Assembly: GCA_035771175.1 (NCBI GenBank)
Contig: CM069593.1
Coordinates: forward strand, 2,784,461-2,848,460
DNA length: 64,000 nt
Direction of reading: 5' to 3'
From: Paratinospora sagittata
Lineage: Eukaryota > Streptophyta > Magnoliopsida > Ranunculales > Menispermaceae
Positions 11,178 to 24,912 of this stretch are shown here, piece by piece. Below the pieces are notes generated by a model. It did not search any database and had not been told where the DNA came from. It saw only the letters and a list, made by a program, of their open reading frames with translations. Each line of letters begins with the position of its first letter. The first letter of the stretch is position 1. Position numbers and translations under genes: made by a program.

Positions 11178-14100
11178 TCGTGCAAGACCTTCCTTTCATA
11201 TATGGCTACTCATAGCAAAGATCTATGCATTGTTATGGAAATTCTAAGTTATGCGACCTCTATTTATAGAGGGACAACGTGCAAAAATTCAATTTGTAAT
11301 CTCATAATTAGTTAATTAATTAATTAGCTTTTCTACATATAAAACCTCCTATCAATGCATTGTTTTCGATTCTCAATCAATTGGCACCCATAAAGGAATA
11401 TATTCCTATGACATGCACGGGGCCAAAAACATGTACTAATGCTTTTCCAGCTCTAGAATTCTCGGATAGAGGTTCTATATATATAACTATAGTACCATTC
11501 ATGGCACATTGATCAGACAACTTGCATTATGTGTTACTTGTGAGCGAGTGTCCTTTACTATTCTCGAAAGGTTGTGTTATATTGACTTTTGAAAAATGCT
11601 AAAGTGACATTTAAAGCGTACATCATCATTAAACATTATTGAATTATCTCGATTTATATAGCAATACATAATTCGATACAATATTTCAATAGTGTATAAA
11701 GGTGATGTATAGTATTTTAGATCAATGTATATTAATTTAGGTGTCAATATAGCATTACTCTTGATTTTTATGTCATAGTGTAAGCCTTCTTTTTTCTCCT
11801 GCAGGTCTAAATTACATATTATTCGTTGTGCCAAAGACCCAAAAAGTAATATGATGATAAAGGATGCTCTTGACCTTGTTTAGAAGAGAGGATACATATG
11901 GTTTCTTTGATAATTGTGAGCATTTCAACCCCCTTTCTTTCCCTCTTTATGAGCTCATTATTCCATTCGATCATCAACAACTATACATGGTCATATGGTC
12001 ATATGCCCGTGCCACCCAAATAAAGTCAATGCTTTTTTATCACGAAATTTTGTACTTTACAGATGGAGTTTGGCTTGTGTTTCACAATAGCTAGCATCAG
12101 ACACACACACACATGACTTGAAATTAAGAAGATATCTTAAGCTTTTTCCTCATGGAATTCAATGAGGAAAAGCATAATGAATAAGCTTTGTCTCCTTAAT
12201 TTTGAAGGCCTTAATTAATAAATTCGGGACCAAGTTCATTAGGTGAGGCACATAATCAACGGAGAAAACATTTCCTTTTATACACAAACAAGCATTAAAT
12301 CGCACCTTTCGACCTCCGCACTTGCATGCCTAGCTCTAATAGCTAAGAAAGTGATACATTTGAGTCTTCATGAATCTATGAAAAAACCATTCAGTTTCAC
12401 TTACTGCATGTATATATATTTACTCGTGTGAGACAGTAATTGATCCGATCTCAACATTTATTGACAATTAATGGAGTTTGAAATATCACTTTTGATAGAA
12501 GAAATACAAGTCAAATTAAGAACTTCACAAGCAGTATATTAAAAGAAAATTAAAAAAAAAAAAAAAAATCTATGTTTTGATGATTGCAGATTGACCCAAT
12601 AGAACTAAAAGCAAAATCAATATTCTGAAGATTGCAAGGTTTATGATTACGGTGAAAGACCAAAACAGGGGATACTGGTTGTTCTTTTTCAAATTTAAGG
12701 CCATACCATACTCAATGTGGAACATGACTCGTCTTTCATACGTACAATTATAACTTGTATGGTGGACAGGGAAACAACCAAACACATTTATAACTTGTAC
12801 AATTTTGAAAAGACAACAATGAACCTGCACGGAGAAGGGACTAAGGAGAGTCATGAGAAACAATTTTATCATGGTATATATGATCACTTGATCGCCCTTT
12901 TGTACATATTCAAATTTCAATCAAGTGATCTTCAAGCCACGTGAAACTAGGGCTTTCTCGATGTTTTACAGTACAAATATTGTTGGCACCATTTGGATTC
13001 TTGAAATTTCACTCTTTTTTCAAGTGTGGTATATATGTTGGTTCACATTCAAATTTAAGTGGATAATAAGATATAAGTTTCCCAACCAAATTAGCTAGAT
13101 TTCTTAATTTTACAAAGAGTGGGCACCAAAACCTATTATCCACTGCTGACACCTAACACTTTTAGATGTGTGTGATGCACATACTTCAAACAGAGGAGTT
13201 GAGTGCCACCGTTGGGTGCTGGGCGTGGGCGCCAAACGTACATATAAAGTTTTTCTTTTAAAAGATTTAAATTTATCACATCTTGTAGACTTGTACTGAG
13301 GTGGTTATGAGATATAAAAGAGTCTTAAAGTCTGTCTAACTGCTGCTTGTGTATTTAATTTTCATCGAAAGTGAAAAAGGATTAAGACTTGAAAGACTAG
13401 ACAAAAACTAAAGATTCAACGAGTTCAAAAGGCTAACAATTGATGAAGGCATATTTTTAATCTAAATGTAGTTCTTTTATGGCAGAGTAGTCTTATTCCA
13501 ATGTTACTAATTAATTTATATCCTAAAAAGGCTATTATATATATGTATATATAAATTGTGACATTGTCCAATGTGTTAAATATATGCATTTGAACAATGC
13601 ATGCACAAGCACAAGCACAGCCAACACTAAGGCCCACGGAGATCAAAAGAAGCAATAACATATGCATGCGAAGGCATTTCTTCAAATGAGGAGTGGGCAA
13701 TAAAACTGAAACCAAGCCTTGAATAATGTAGGCCCAAATATAGATATATATCCATTAGATTCATTGTACGAAGCATATGAAAAATCATTAGATCATAATT
13801 ATAATCATTGTTAATAATACTAATTGTTTGAGTTGGTGTGGGTAAGTATAGCATCTCCATCAATGCTATTCCTTCAAATGCAATAATGGAAGCTTAATTG
13901 GATTAGCATAAAAAAAAATGGCGTTTACCCTTGCAATTGTTTAATTCGTAAGGAGCCAAATCATTTGATTTAATAAGACCGTAGAGATTAAGGAGTACAT
14001 TCAAGAAAGCTTACTCGAGCATCTAAGTTCTTTGAATCAGTATGAAGCTACACGATACACAAGCATGGCTGGGTAATGACACCCGAGTACATGTTTTTTT

Positions 14101-17100
14101 GAGTCCTCGATCCAAAGCATTTTTCTTTGGATTAAAGCATCTTTATGACAAAGAGAGGATTGTGGTGATACTCAAGGAAAGAGATGATCAAGTTTTATTT
14201 TTGTCTCTATCGTACGAGAGGAAATTCAATTAAAGCATATTAAGTAAGGAAAATATTTGATTTTTTTTTATTTATGTTATCAAACAAAGGCAAATATTTG
14301 ACTACTTATTTAATTTGAAAACCCCTTTATTATAGTTATGTTGGCAAAGAAGAGCAGGCAGGTAGGTAGGTAGGCAAGCTCTTTGAAGCCACAAAAGCCA
14401 TGTTCTTTTCTTTTCATAGACATTTTAGACTAGACTCGGCTATGGATATATATGCAGAGAAGAAGTTAATGAGTTTGTGGCTCAGAATTCAAAGGTCAAG
14501 TACTTGCCATGCAATTTAATTCCTCTGCAACTTAACTTATTTGACACGAAAATAATTAGTTAATATCAATTAAATTAATTAATGATTGAAAAGATCAGCG
14601 AAATTTCATTACTCTAACTAGTTTTACTTTTACCTTAAAAAGGCCAATGATAATGCAGGGAGTTGTCAAAGAAAGATTAATTGAACTTTACTTTGATAAA
14701 ATATTAATATATAGGTAGTGATACACATGGACTCGGGGACTTGGGCATCATATTCAGCTAGCTTACACTTATTTTTAGATCTCTCGGATCATGCCAAAGT
14801 GGATCAGATACAGAGCTTTAAGATGATTCAAGGGACCCAAACGTTTAGCTGAGTCCCAAGCCATATATAAGTGGGCATGAAGGCGAAATAGTTGACCATT
14901 ACACGTAGATGTGAAGGATTTGTGTTTATAGAAGATATACCATTATCATTCATATATGCGGGCATATAATGTATGTATTTTCTTTTTTTTTTTTTCTTTT
15001 TTTTTTTGTGAAACATGTGAATATATTATTGGGATGGTAGGGTTGGATGGAAGGTGTAAACCCCATGGAAAGAACACATGACATGAACATCAAAGCTCGA
15101 GTGTTAGGTCAAAACTTTTTGACTAAAGCATGCAAAGGCCTTCTTTTCTTGAATCACTTCATGTATTTGGGTGAATGAAGTCAATATGAGAGGAGATGTT
15201 TGCATTGATAATTACTAGGCCCAAATTATTCTTCATTACTTTTAATCATTGTGTACTTCCTTTTGATTATGATGTATTAGGAATCTACCTGCATGCATTA
15301 ATTGATCTCTCATTGATATTGTATCTTATTTAGAATATATATATATATATATCTTACCCTAAAAAGCTAATCCTTCTTCTTCCCCTCCCCTCCCCCCTGC
15401 AAAACAATAATTATCAATCAAACATCTAATTTATTTTTAACTTAATTATCTATTTATTTAATTAAAATAGTAGTCCGAATATCATTGATCTTAATAATTG
15501 AATGCAAATTTCACTTTTACTATGTATATTTACACCACACCTTAAAACATAATTGATGATGCCAAGCCAATATAAAACGTTATCAGATCAAGTATGACAT
15601 AAATCTACTTAATTAAACTACAAAAATGAATACTGGTCTTAAACCTTGATAGAGCAAAATAGAGGAAGAATATTTATGTAGCCAACTATTGCAAGGCAAT
15701 ACGAGTTAGATTTTATTGTACAATATATGAGCACTTGAAAAAAATATGAGTTATATGTAGGGTCTTAAATTAGCATTTTTTTTTCTAATTTTCGAATTTT
15801 ATTATTTTTAGTAAATTTACTATTTTTAGTTTTTTTTTTGAATATTTTTGTTGAATTAGAAAATTAGTGTGTTAAAAGTATATAAACCTAAGCTCTAGGA
15901 CAAGGTTTTTTTTTTTTTTTTTTTGTGGAGGGAGGGAGGGAAGAAACATAGTTTTTCCTTGAGGCGTTATTCCTCAACTGTCTCTTCCTCAAAAATTGTA
16001 AATTTCCTAAAAATAATAAAATCTTAAAAATAGAAAAACCACTAATTTAAAACCCAACACATAACTACTATTTTTTTTTGGTTGCTTGTATTGTACTATA
16101 AACTCTAACTCCCCTCAGTTCAAAATTAATCATTTCACTCTCATAAAAAATTTTAAATTTTTTTTTAAAAAAGCCCTGAAACATTGTCATATTGTGATAA
16201 TATTACTTTTTAATAAACCATATATACATATAAAGTGATAAGTTGGCTTATTATTGTTTTGCACACATTTTTTGAATCACGATATCAAATGCACCCTAAA
16301 TTAGCTAAAAGCACATATTAAAGCTCTATGTATAGGAGAGAATTAAATAACAAAATTAGGGTGGGGCTAAAAGTGAGTATAATCCAACAAAGCCATTTGC
16401 AAAAGAACTGACATAAAAGGATCGCATAAACAATAGATCGATCAAAATTAAAGATTTTAATTGGTACTCACGAACAAGAGTCAAATGTTAAAAGGGACCA
16501 ACTCATGTGATTTAACCTCTTCCCTCACCGCCCATTTCTTAGTGCTTGGTCTCTTCATTGCGGAGGTCCCGCACCTTTTTTTAACGTATAAAGTTCCCTA
16601 AAAAACTCAAAAACAAACATGGCGTGTTTGAGGTTCGACGATGTGTACTTCCTATTACTTCAAATTTTGCTGCTTTTGACATTTATTTGGTTGCAAAATA
16701 TATATTTTAAGACTACATGATAGATACAGAATAACGTTCAGAAATAACGTTGATACATAGCATATCTTTTAACATTACTTACATATATTTATATTCCTAT
16801 CTCTTCATGATCTCCTTTGACAGTATAATATTAGCTTTGAAGGAAAAAATTTTAAACGCTTGGTGATCAATCAATCCAAAACCGCTATCAACAGGCGTAA
16901 CTGATCTGATCAGCTGGTGAAGAAAACCGTAATGAACTATATAGAAGAAAAGCTGGCTTAACTAGTTTCATGCCTCCTTCCCTGCACTACTCTTCACATG
17001 TTTAGCAAAGCCCCATCAAAATTACCTAAATACCCACTTCACTTTCTTACTTGTAAGAATTGTTCATGGCAAGCCTCAGTGTTGTAATAAGGGGCAGTTT

Positions 17101-17127
17101 GGTCTTTTCCTAGTTCTGTAATCTTCA
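11178..17127. other. Long intergenic region
   Basis: About 6 kb with no protein gene recognised. Short open frames have no family features. It contains homopolymer A/T tracts, a GT/CA-type run near 12102, a TA run near 15337-15351 and one probable fold-back repeat (15748-16068), listed separately. Confidence 0.45.
15748..16068. repeat. Imperfect inverted repeat, possible MITE
   Basis: The left arm 15748-15822 and the reverse complement of 15998-16068 align over about 70 bp. Shared blocks include ATTTTATTATTTTTAG and TTAAATTAG, with AGTTAT words at the outer ends. The arms flank about 175 bp that include a long T run and a short G-rich patch. No clear target duplication was found. Confidence 0.45.
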
Positions 17128-17136
17128 CTATAAATA
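17128..17136 (+). promoter_or_regulatory. TATA box of the FPF1-like gene
   Basis: CTATAAATA lies 139 bp upstream of the ATG at 17275. Transcription would start near 17160, giving a leader of about 115 nt. The leader start overlaps a short tandem of CTAGTA units. Confidence 0.6.
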
Positions 17137-17274
17137 AAGACATCTTCTCAGTCAGTACTACTAGTACTACTAGTAACTTTGCAAGCCAAACTAACTGAAA
17201 TATATACATACTAGCTACATAGCAATATCAGGCCAAACCCTAATTACTTCTACGAGTACGCTGTAATTGTAACA

Positions 17275-17661
17275 ATGTCGGGTGTTTGGGTGTTCGACAA
17301 GAAGGGGGTAGCTCGGCTCATCTCGAACCCAACCAAGGAGTCGTTCGAGCAAAAGGAGCCGACGCGAACGGGCTCGTCGACAGCACCGGGTGCACGTCGC
17401 CGAGTTTTGGTTTACTTACCGGAGAACCAAGTGATTACTTGTTATGAAGAACTAGAACAGCGGTTGCTGCAGCTGGGTTGGGTGCACTACCACAACGAAA
17501 GACATGTACATCCCGATCTCATTCAGTTCCATCGTTCTCCTACTTCCAGCCATCTCATTTCTCTTCCTAAGAACTTTGCTAACCTCAAGACTCCTCACAT
17601 GTACGACATCGTCGTCAAGAACCATTCCTTCTTCGAGGTTCGCGACTTCCGGTCGGCTTAA
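17275..17661 (+). CDS. Flowering-promoting factor 1-like protein
   Basis: A single-exon frame of 128 residues from an ATG downstream of a TATA box to TAA at 17659-17661. It opens MSGVWVFDKKGVARLI and contains RRRVLVYLPENQVITCYEEL, then LLQLGWVHYH, DLIQFHRS, LISLPKNF, MYDIVVKNHSFFEVRDF. These are the diagnostic blocks of plant FPF1 proteins along the whole length. FPF1 family members affect flowering time and gibberellin-related growth and have no known enzymatic domain. The copy is longer than the roughly 110-residue classical FPF1 because of a basic, Ser/Thr-rich insertion at about residues 20-40. That part also has a higher GC content than the rest of the frame. Confidence 0.92.
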   Translation: MSGVWVFDKKGVARLISNPTKESFEQKEPTRTGSSTAPGARRRVLVYLPENQVITCYEELEQRLLQLGWVHYHNERHVHPDLIQFHRSPTSSHLISLPKNFANLKTPHMYDIVVKNHSFFEVRDFRSA

Positions 17662-18349
17662 GACTCTCAGATTGATCAGCACTAGCTACCACCATATTAT
17701 ATATACAATCTTATTATATGTATTAGATTTTTACGTACTATATGTCTTTCTTGGGTAGCTTGGTTTGAGTGTAGTTGGTTAAGTTGCTTGGTGTGTTAAT
17801 GGTTGTCCTTTGTTGATGTAATTTAATTGGGTTTCTCTACATCCATGCAAATACATCTTCTATTCTCTTGCACCCACCATTTTTATAATTAAGGGTAGGT
17901 TTGGCTCACGATATAAAAAATATTGGATCATTTTGAAGTTAAATATGTTGATTGAGATGATCCAAGAGACAGACGCAGATGCATTCACTTGCATCCATGC
18001 TTAAGTCCTTCTACGACTCTATGAATTATTGTAGTCTCTCATCACCTTAGTATAATTATGTTGTGCAATCTATAAATATATATAATCCTTTAATTGCAAG
18101 CTAATTTTTAAGAATAAGTTTGGCACACGGGCTTCTTCGTATAGTATGAAAGCAGGTATACTATATCGTTATATGGGAGTACAAATATGATGTAGAATGT
18201 ATAAGTCATGAGCATGACTATTTGTGAGTTAATTTTTAAGGACAAGTTAATTAGGTTATCACAATAATTCAAATTACTTTCATATTATTTTCTAAGTAAA
18301 ATAGTTAAAAATTTACTTTTAAATTAATAAATCCTTAATTTCTTGAGTT

Positions 18350-18396
<47 letters not shown>

Positions 18397-21300
18397 AAAG
18401 TGTAGTGACAAAGTAAAAGAGGGTCTGTTCTACGTTACTATGGGTCTTACAATGGCATCTTCACATGACATGGGAGCGTAAAAGCTGAAGTATGAAACTT
18501 GCAGGCCGGCGTTGTAGCCCTGGCCTTTTGGCCTCATAAGAGGAGTAATTAGAGGCTAAGCTAAGCTAGATCAGCTCTCTACATAAAATGGTAGCCCCCG
18601 CCGCGTTTTGCAAAACCTTCAGTATTAACAAGCCACGTGTCATCATTGAAATTAGAACAGAAATCCTCGAGGTTCGTGCAAGATTCCGACGTCGAAGCGA
18701 AGCCTACCCAACGTGATTCCACAGCCGCCTAATCACACCCAAATTAAAAAAAAAAAAAAGACCAAGATTTGCTGGCCCGCCAAGCTCTAGTACACGTGGA
18801 ATGCCATGGGGCCCTACTTTTGAAACTAATCGACACCCTACTACACTGAATCATTAATATTCCTTCGTCGTAAGGCTAATAAGGCTAATAAGCTTCATCT
18901 AATTAATAGGCACTCAAAATAAAAAAAATAAAAAGTTAATGAGCGTGGTAAATGAGAAGAAGAAAGGGTAGTTTGGGAAGAGGGAATTCTAGAATTGAGG
19001 TACGTGATGACGTGGTTGAGATTAGACGTATCGCAGAGCTAATGAGGTGTCAGAAACGTTGTACAGAATCCCAGGGTTTCAGAAAGGTTATAAGGGGAAA
19101 TTAAATAGTCAACCTTTGACCTAAGGGACCTGACCCTACTCTACTTCACCTCTGTTCTGCAGCTGCTTCCAGCGTTTAGTATAGAGTTTGGTTGTTATGT
19201 TTGTCCGCCCAACCTTCATATGAATATACCATAATGACCCTCTCCTTCCTATCATCAATTGATAAGAGTATATATATATGTATATATATATATATATATA
19301 TACACGAGCTCACACACCTGTGAAAAATGAAAATGAAAAAACATTGTATTGTTGATTCTGGTCTGTTATATATACATATATATTTTTTATTAAGATACAT
19401 TGTTAATAGTTAGAACCAGCTCCATTTTCAGATTGCGCTCTCTCTGAGAGTTATCAGATTTATTTTTGACTCATTAATCTGCTTGAGGCTGTTGTAGAAT
19501 TGAACTTAAAAATCTTACGGTGTCAAAGTCACTTCTTTACCAACTGCGACGGTTTACTCTTGTAGTTACTACAAAATGTTGTATGGGTTATTTTTATTTT
19601 TTTAATTGTGATATTATAAGAGTAATATTAATTGATTGACGAATCAGATGCTTGACTCACAGTGCTTAACTTAACATTGCTTAGCTCGGTCCAACCAAAT
19701 CTTTTTTTTTTTTAACTAAATGAGGCAACTGTATGAATATGTTTCTTCTACTCAACTCTATTTAGAACGTGTTTAATTACAGGTAACATCAATAACTTAT
19801 AAACATTAATATTATAAAAGTTTCTAATTAAAACTCCTGGTAGGCGACTATTTTCTTACAATTAAGACATAACTCTTTATCATTATTACAATATTGATTC
19901 GAATTTGTATAAGTAAATGTTGAGAAAACTAATATTAATGTAAGTAATTTTGAAAGGCAATTCAAATATAATTTTAAGTACTAATTTAAATGTATAGACA
20001 TTTGTTGAGATTTATTGATTTGCACATTTTAATCAATATTGCTAATAAAAATCAAAGCAACTATATATTTTATATGATTTTTGAAGTCTATAATACTGTT
20101 AATTTCTAGTGTGTATGAGTATAAATCTAGTTTAGGAACATGAGTTTATTATGTATGCAAGAAATGCCCTCTTGCAAGAAAACTTTCAGTCTTATACTGA
20201 AAATAGAAATATGGCAGTATGAATATAGGACATGACACCGTTTTTATTGTACCAGTTATACAAATCCATTAATTTGTGGTATATATAGGACACGACATAT
20301 ACCTTTCTATTTAATATTTTATCTTCTTCATTTTATTTGTACTGATTTGAAGGATTTAATAATATATATTTTTCATTAATATAAGAGTATATATTATAAC
20401 CGCAACAGTAATTCAGTAAAATCTATATATAAAGTATATAAATCGTACTTTCTTAAATTCGTGCTAAATGAACTTGAAGTAAAAAGAGGGCGATGTAGAT
20501 GGTCTTGGTTGGACTAAGCCCAATTGTTAGGCCCGGAGTCCAGACATACATATGGGTCAGATGCTGGCGGTGCGGGCCAAGCCCACACACTCACAAAATT
20601 ATAACATTTCTAATCATCTTTATTTCTTAAAAAAGAAAAAGATTTAATCAATTAATTTTTTTAATTAAAAAGATTATCTGCTTTTATCAAGTAACATGCC
20701 CATTAGTATAGAGATGAAAAAAAAAGAAGGGATATTATTGTCAAAGATAATGAGATAATATATATATATTTTTTTTTTTTAAATGAAGAAAAGATGAAAG
20801 GAAGACAACTAAGGCCTCTATCTAGGGGGAATATGGTTGGTTGGACACTGCAGTGTGACGGTGGGTTGGAGAGTATATATGGTACTGCAATGCATGCCTT
20901 ACCCAAAATAATAATCACAACTAACTAATACACCTTTACAGATGTGTAGAATAGAAAAATTCAAGATAAATAATGAAAATTTAGTGTACTCTACTCTGTA
21001 GCTTCCCCAGCAGTACTAGCATCCCAAAGCTCTTGCCTTCTTTTTCCCTTCAACAGCAATTTCATCACCAATTTTACTAAAACAAATATGCACCTAATGA
21101 TGGGAATCTTTCTTTTTTTACTAATACATGATTTGAGGTAACTATGATGTTTAATTTAATTTTATTTTTTGTCAAAAATGCATTTCCATCAAAAATAAAT
21201 CTCTAAGATCGAAGTATAACCTACAATTACAGATTTAAGAACAATGTAGGCACATAAAGTATGATCTCGTAAATCAACTAGGACTAAGGCTCGATGACAA

Positions 21301-22315
21301 CAGATGAACCGATTACAAAAGGACATAATCATCTCAACAACGGTTAAGCCGATAACAAAAGGGCATAACCCCCCAAAAAGAAAACAAAGAAACAAATAAT
21401 AAAAAATTAAAACATTGACACCACGAAAGTTAGCCGGGAAGGATGGATGAAAGTGAAAACAGCACACAAAAGAAACCAAAGGTTAACTTGCTTGGTAATT
21501 GTTAGTGGGTTAGTCCATAATAAGGGCAAGCTGGCGTTGAACGGACAAACAAACAAAAAAACAAGAATTTATATATATTAGACCTGACACATCTTCGAAA
21601 TATTATAGGAATTTTGAATTCCATTTCGATTATATCTATATCAACATCCACAAGAGACCTTGAACAGATGATATTTCTCAAGAATCTTTGCATGCAATTG
21701 AGTTGTTGTGGGGACATTGTGGTAGAAAAAATTTGTGGCTGTTTTGTACATCAGTACCACTTTCTGTACTGATGAGGTCATATTTGTATGTTGCCAAAAG
21801 TCAATTTTTTGTTTCTAACTCGAACGAAAAAAAAACATCAGAGAACTTGTTTAGGTGAGCTGCTTAGTTCAATAATTTGACATGAAACATGTTAAAAAAA
21901 ATGGAAGAATGAATATAACAAAAAGCTTCAATTTCATTGCAGAAAACAAGAAGAGCACGCTCAAAAAGAGCTCAATTTACTTACATATGTAAACAAGATA
22001 AAGAAGACTAAGCATTAGTACACTCATTTTCAATTTCACAACTTTTTTCTAACAAGATCATCATTATTTGATTCCCTTCTCTTCAACATCTCTTCCTATT
22101 TTAAGTATTACAAATCGTGTGGCTAAGTTCAACTTCAGGATTACTGATCACAAGATGATACATCTGCTACAATTAATAAGCTTGGCCTGAATAGAATTAG
22201 GAAAACCAACTGTACAATGATTTGGATTTGCAGGCATACTGGTACAGCACGTCTTCAAGCTACCATTATTATCATTTTCCCCAGAAGTATTGTGTAAAAT
22301 TCAGCCCACCCATTT
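17662..22315. other. Intergenic region with TA microsatellites and a GC-richer patch
   Basis: About 4.6 kb with no recognised gene. (TA)n tracts lie at 18359-18393 and about 19269-19302. Between about 18,600 and 19,150 the sequence is richer in GC and has CACGTG at 18634 and 18793, which looks promoter-like although no coding sequence was found next to it. Confidence 0.45.
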
Positions 22316-24662
22316 TCAAGTATAGAGAGGCGATGCGGAAGGCCTGGGATAAGAAGTTGCTTTTCTACTAGAAGCGTCATCTGCGCTTTTTCGACGGTGT
22401 TTGAGTCCACTACTAGAATGACTTCGTTGATTTGTGTCATGGGCATCTTGTCCGGTTTTTGGGTTACTTAAGCCTTGAAGCTGCTCCAGTGTGGCTACAA
22501 CCTCGTCCATGCTTGGCCTGTACTTGGCATCCATTGACAAACACTGAAAGGCAAGATTAGCTGCTTTATGGGCTCCTTCTAATGAGTATTGACCCTCGAG
22601 ACGGGTATCTAGAACTCGGAAAACTTTACGTTTGTTGGTTAGGTAAGGCTTGGCCCATTCCACCAGGTTGTGTTCTCCAGATGGTCGGTTCTTGTCAACA
22701 GCTCGTCGGCCAGATAACATTTCTAGGAGAACGACTCCAAAGCTATATATGTCACTCTTGGTTGTTAGATGACCTGAGCAAGGTGAAAGGGAGCTTTAGA
22801 AGAGATGTCCTGGGTATCAATATTTTCTTGAAAACTCTTGCAATTCAAACATAAGGTAGTATAGGCCATACTATCAAGCTAACTAGACAAAGTAAACTTA
22901 ATTACACCTAGAGTTAAAAGTAGTTAAAGGCAGCTGGTTGAAGCCGACTGGCACAAAAAAATTTTGAGAAATATGAGAGCCAGTGATGTGAAATGCCAGA
23001 CACTAGCACCCATTACTGTTAATTGAAATTTGAAAAGGTAACAAGTCATACCTGTGGCAAGATACTCAGGGGCAGCGTATCCGTAGGTTCCCATAACCCT
23101 AGTAGACACATGGCTCTTATCGCCAGTTGGACCATCCTTAGCCAACCCGAAATCAGAAAGCTTTGCATTGTAGTTCTGGTTTACCACGAAAAGATTGTGA
23201 GATATTGAAAGAAAAATATGGTAGGAGGAAGGAAACACTACTAGGAACAGCAAGTATAATAAGCTGCAATTTCACATACTGAATCTAGAAGAATGTTTGA
23301 AGTCTTGAAGTCCCGATATATAACTTTAGTTTCGGCACTGTGAAGAAAAGCAAGGCCCTTGGCAGCACCAAGAGCAACCTTCACGCGGAGGCTCCAAGAC
23401 AGTGGTTGAAAGTAAGAACCCCCTACAACAAAAATAACTCAATTCAATCAAAATATAGCGAGGATAAAGATACTACAGATAACATAATATATCTGAAATG
23501 GTAATTCCTTAAATAACACAATACTACAAGAACCCTACTCCTGAATAAATGGTTCTCCAAGCTTCCTCGAGGCATGAACTCATAAACAAGAAGCCGATGT
23601 TCATCCTCCAAGCAATACCCGACCAACTTCACAAGATTAGGATGGGATAACTGCCCCAAATAATTAACTTCCGCCTACAGAGTTGTGACAAACACAAATA
23701 CAATCTTAGAATTCGAAAATCCTGTTAAATTTGACATCAACTAGGAATGACCCAGATAAATCAAGAACTATGCATTAGAATGCTTCAAAACCAACTTCTT
23801 AAATCCCTACATAAGCAAGAACCTTATAAATCCTCAATCTTGTTTATCAATTTTTCCTATACATTTGCAATTTCAAGGGAACTACATATATTCTTACGTG
23901 CATAGAACCGGACATGGATGAATACATTTCAGCTTAACATACTAGTTAAGATAACAGCTATACATCTCCGAATTGCCGTGCAGTTTTTTGTTCATAAGAA
24001 GGAGAAAATGGTACTCACCAACCATTCCCTGTGACCCTGCAATCCTTCCTGATTGAGTCTTTTTACAGCAATAACAATTCCAGTTCCGGGCTTGGTGGCC
24101 ATTAATCCTTGCTCATCAACCCATCCTTTAAAGACCGAACCAAAGCCACCTTCTCCGAGCACACTATCAGGGCGGAAGTTCCTGGTGGCAGCTTTTAGCT
24201 CACTGAAGCTGAAGCTCTTCAAGTTTGGAGACTGCAATATTTCACCCTCACTTCGAGAAGTTGCAGAGAAAGATGAAACCTTTCCACTTGAACCTCCACT
24301 AATTAGATCATCCCCACCATTGCTAGCACATTTTGAGTTCACCTCTACATAGCAGATTTCCAAAATTTATGTTGGATAATTAATAAACATAATTTTTGCT
24401 GAAAAAGCTTAATTGCAACAAAAGATGTATATCCTAAATGTTGAATTAACTTCCATAATAAAACATCATGGCAGAGGAATCACAATGCAAAACTAACAAG
24501 CATTAGTCAGAAATCTTTGCAATTAAGATCACCCATTTTCAACCAAATTTCTAATCATAGCCCCATACTTAGAAGAGAAATAGTCAAAAATTTAACTCTG
24601 ACTTAAACTTCTTCACAAATAATTTGGAAAAAAGTCCAAAATTTAATTGAATCTCCCCCTCC

Positions 24663-24705
<43 letters not shown>

Positions 24706-24912
24706 CTCCAACTTCTTCCAACAGTCTACCAGATTTAAAAAATAAAAAATGAATTGAAAATTTAAAGATTCATGATAAATTCTCAATGGAAAAGAAAGAG
24801 AGAATATTTCAAGCACCCAAAAAACAAAAAACAAAATACTCAACTTAAAAATCAGAGTACCTGTATGGACTGGGCTCTCAGCCTTGACACGAGTGCCCAG
24901 GCAATTCCCCAT
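22316..24912 (-). CDS. Receptor-like cytoplasmic kinase, RLCK-VII (PBL9/10/11, APK1 type)
   Basis: Six exons (24912-24861, 24344-24019, 23674-23539, 23422-23280, 23175-23052, 22773-22316) join in frame to 412 residues. MGNCLG at the N terminus supplies Gly2 for N-myristoylation and Cys4 for palmitoylation, so plasma-membrane anchoring is expected. The kinase domain spans roughly 74-355: glycine loop GEGGFG (81-86), ATP lysine K112 in IAVKRL, catalytic loop [12 protein letters not shown] with D209, DFG with D227, and activation segment through [15 protein letters not shown]. The tail ends [11 protein letters not shown], as in PBL9/10/11. The HRD-equivalent is YRD, normal in this family. These kinases relay immune and developmental receptor signals. 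The first intron holds a 37-bp AG repeat. All catalytic residues are intact. Confidence 0.95.
24667..24703. repeat. (AG)n microsatellite in kinase intron 1
   Basis: An uninterrupted AG dinucleotide run of about 37 bp, read as CT on the transcribed strand, within the first intron of the PBL-type kinase gene. Confidence 0.95.

Noticed and set aside
21747..21775. Small hairpin CATCAGTA...TACTGATG
   Set aside because: Only an 8-bp stem with no supporting context; expected by chance in a window of this size.
22582..22854. Plus-strand open frame over the last kinase exon
   Set aside because: Antisense shadow of the kinase exon and its intron.
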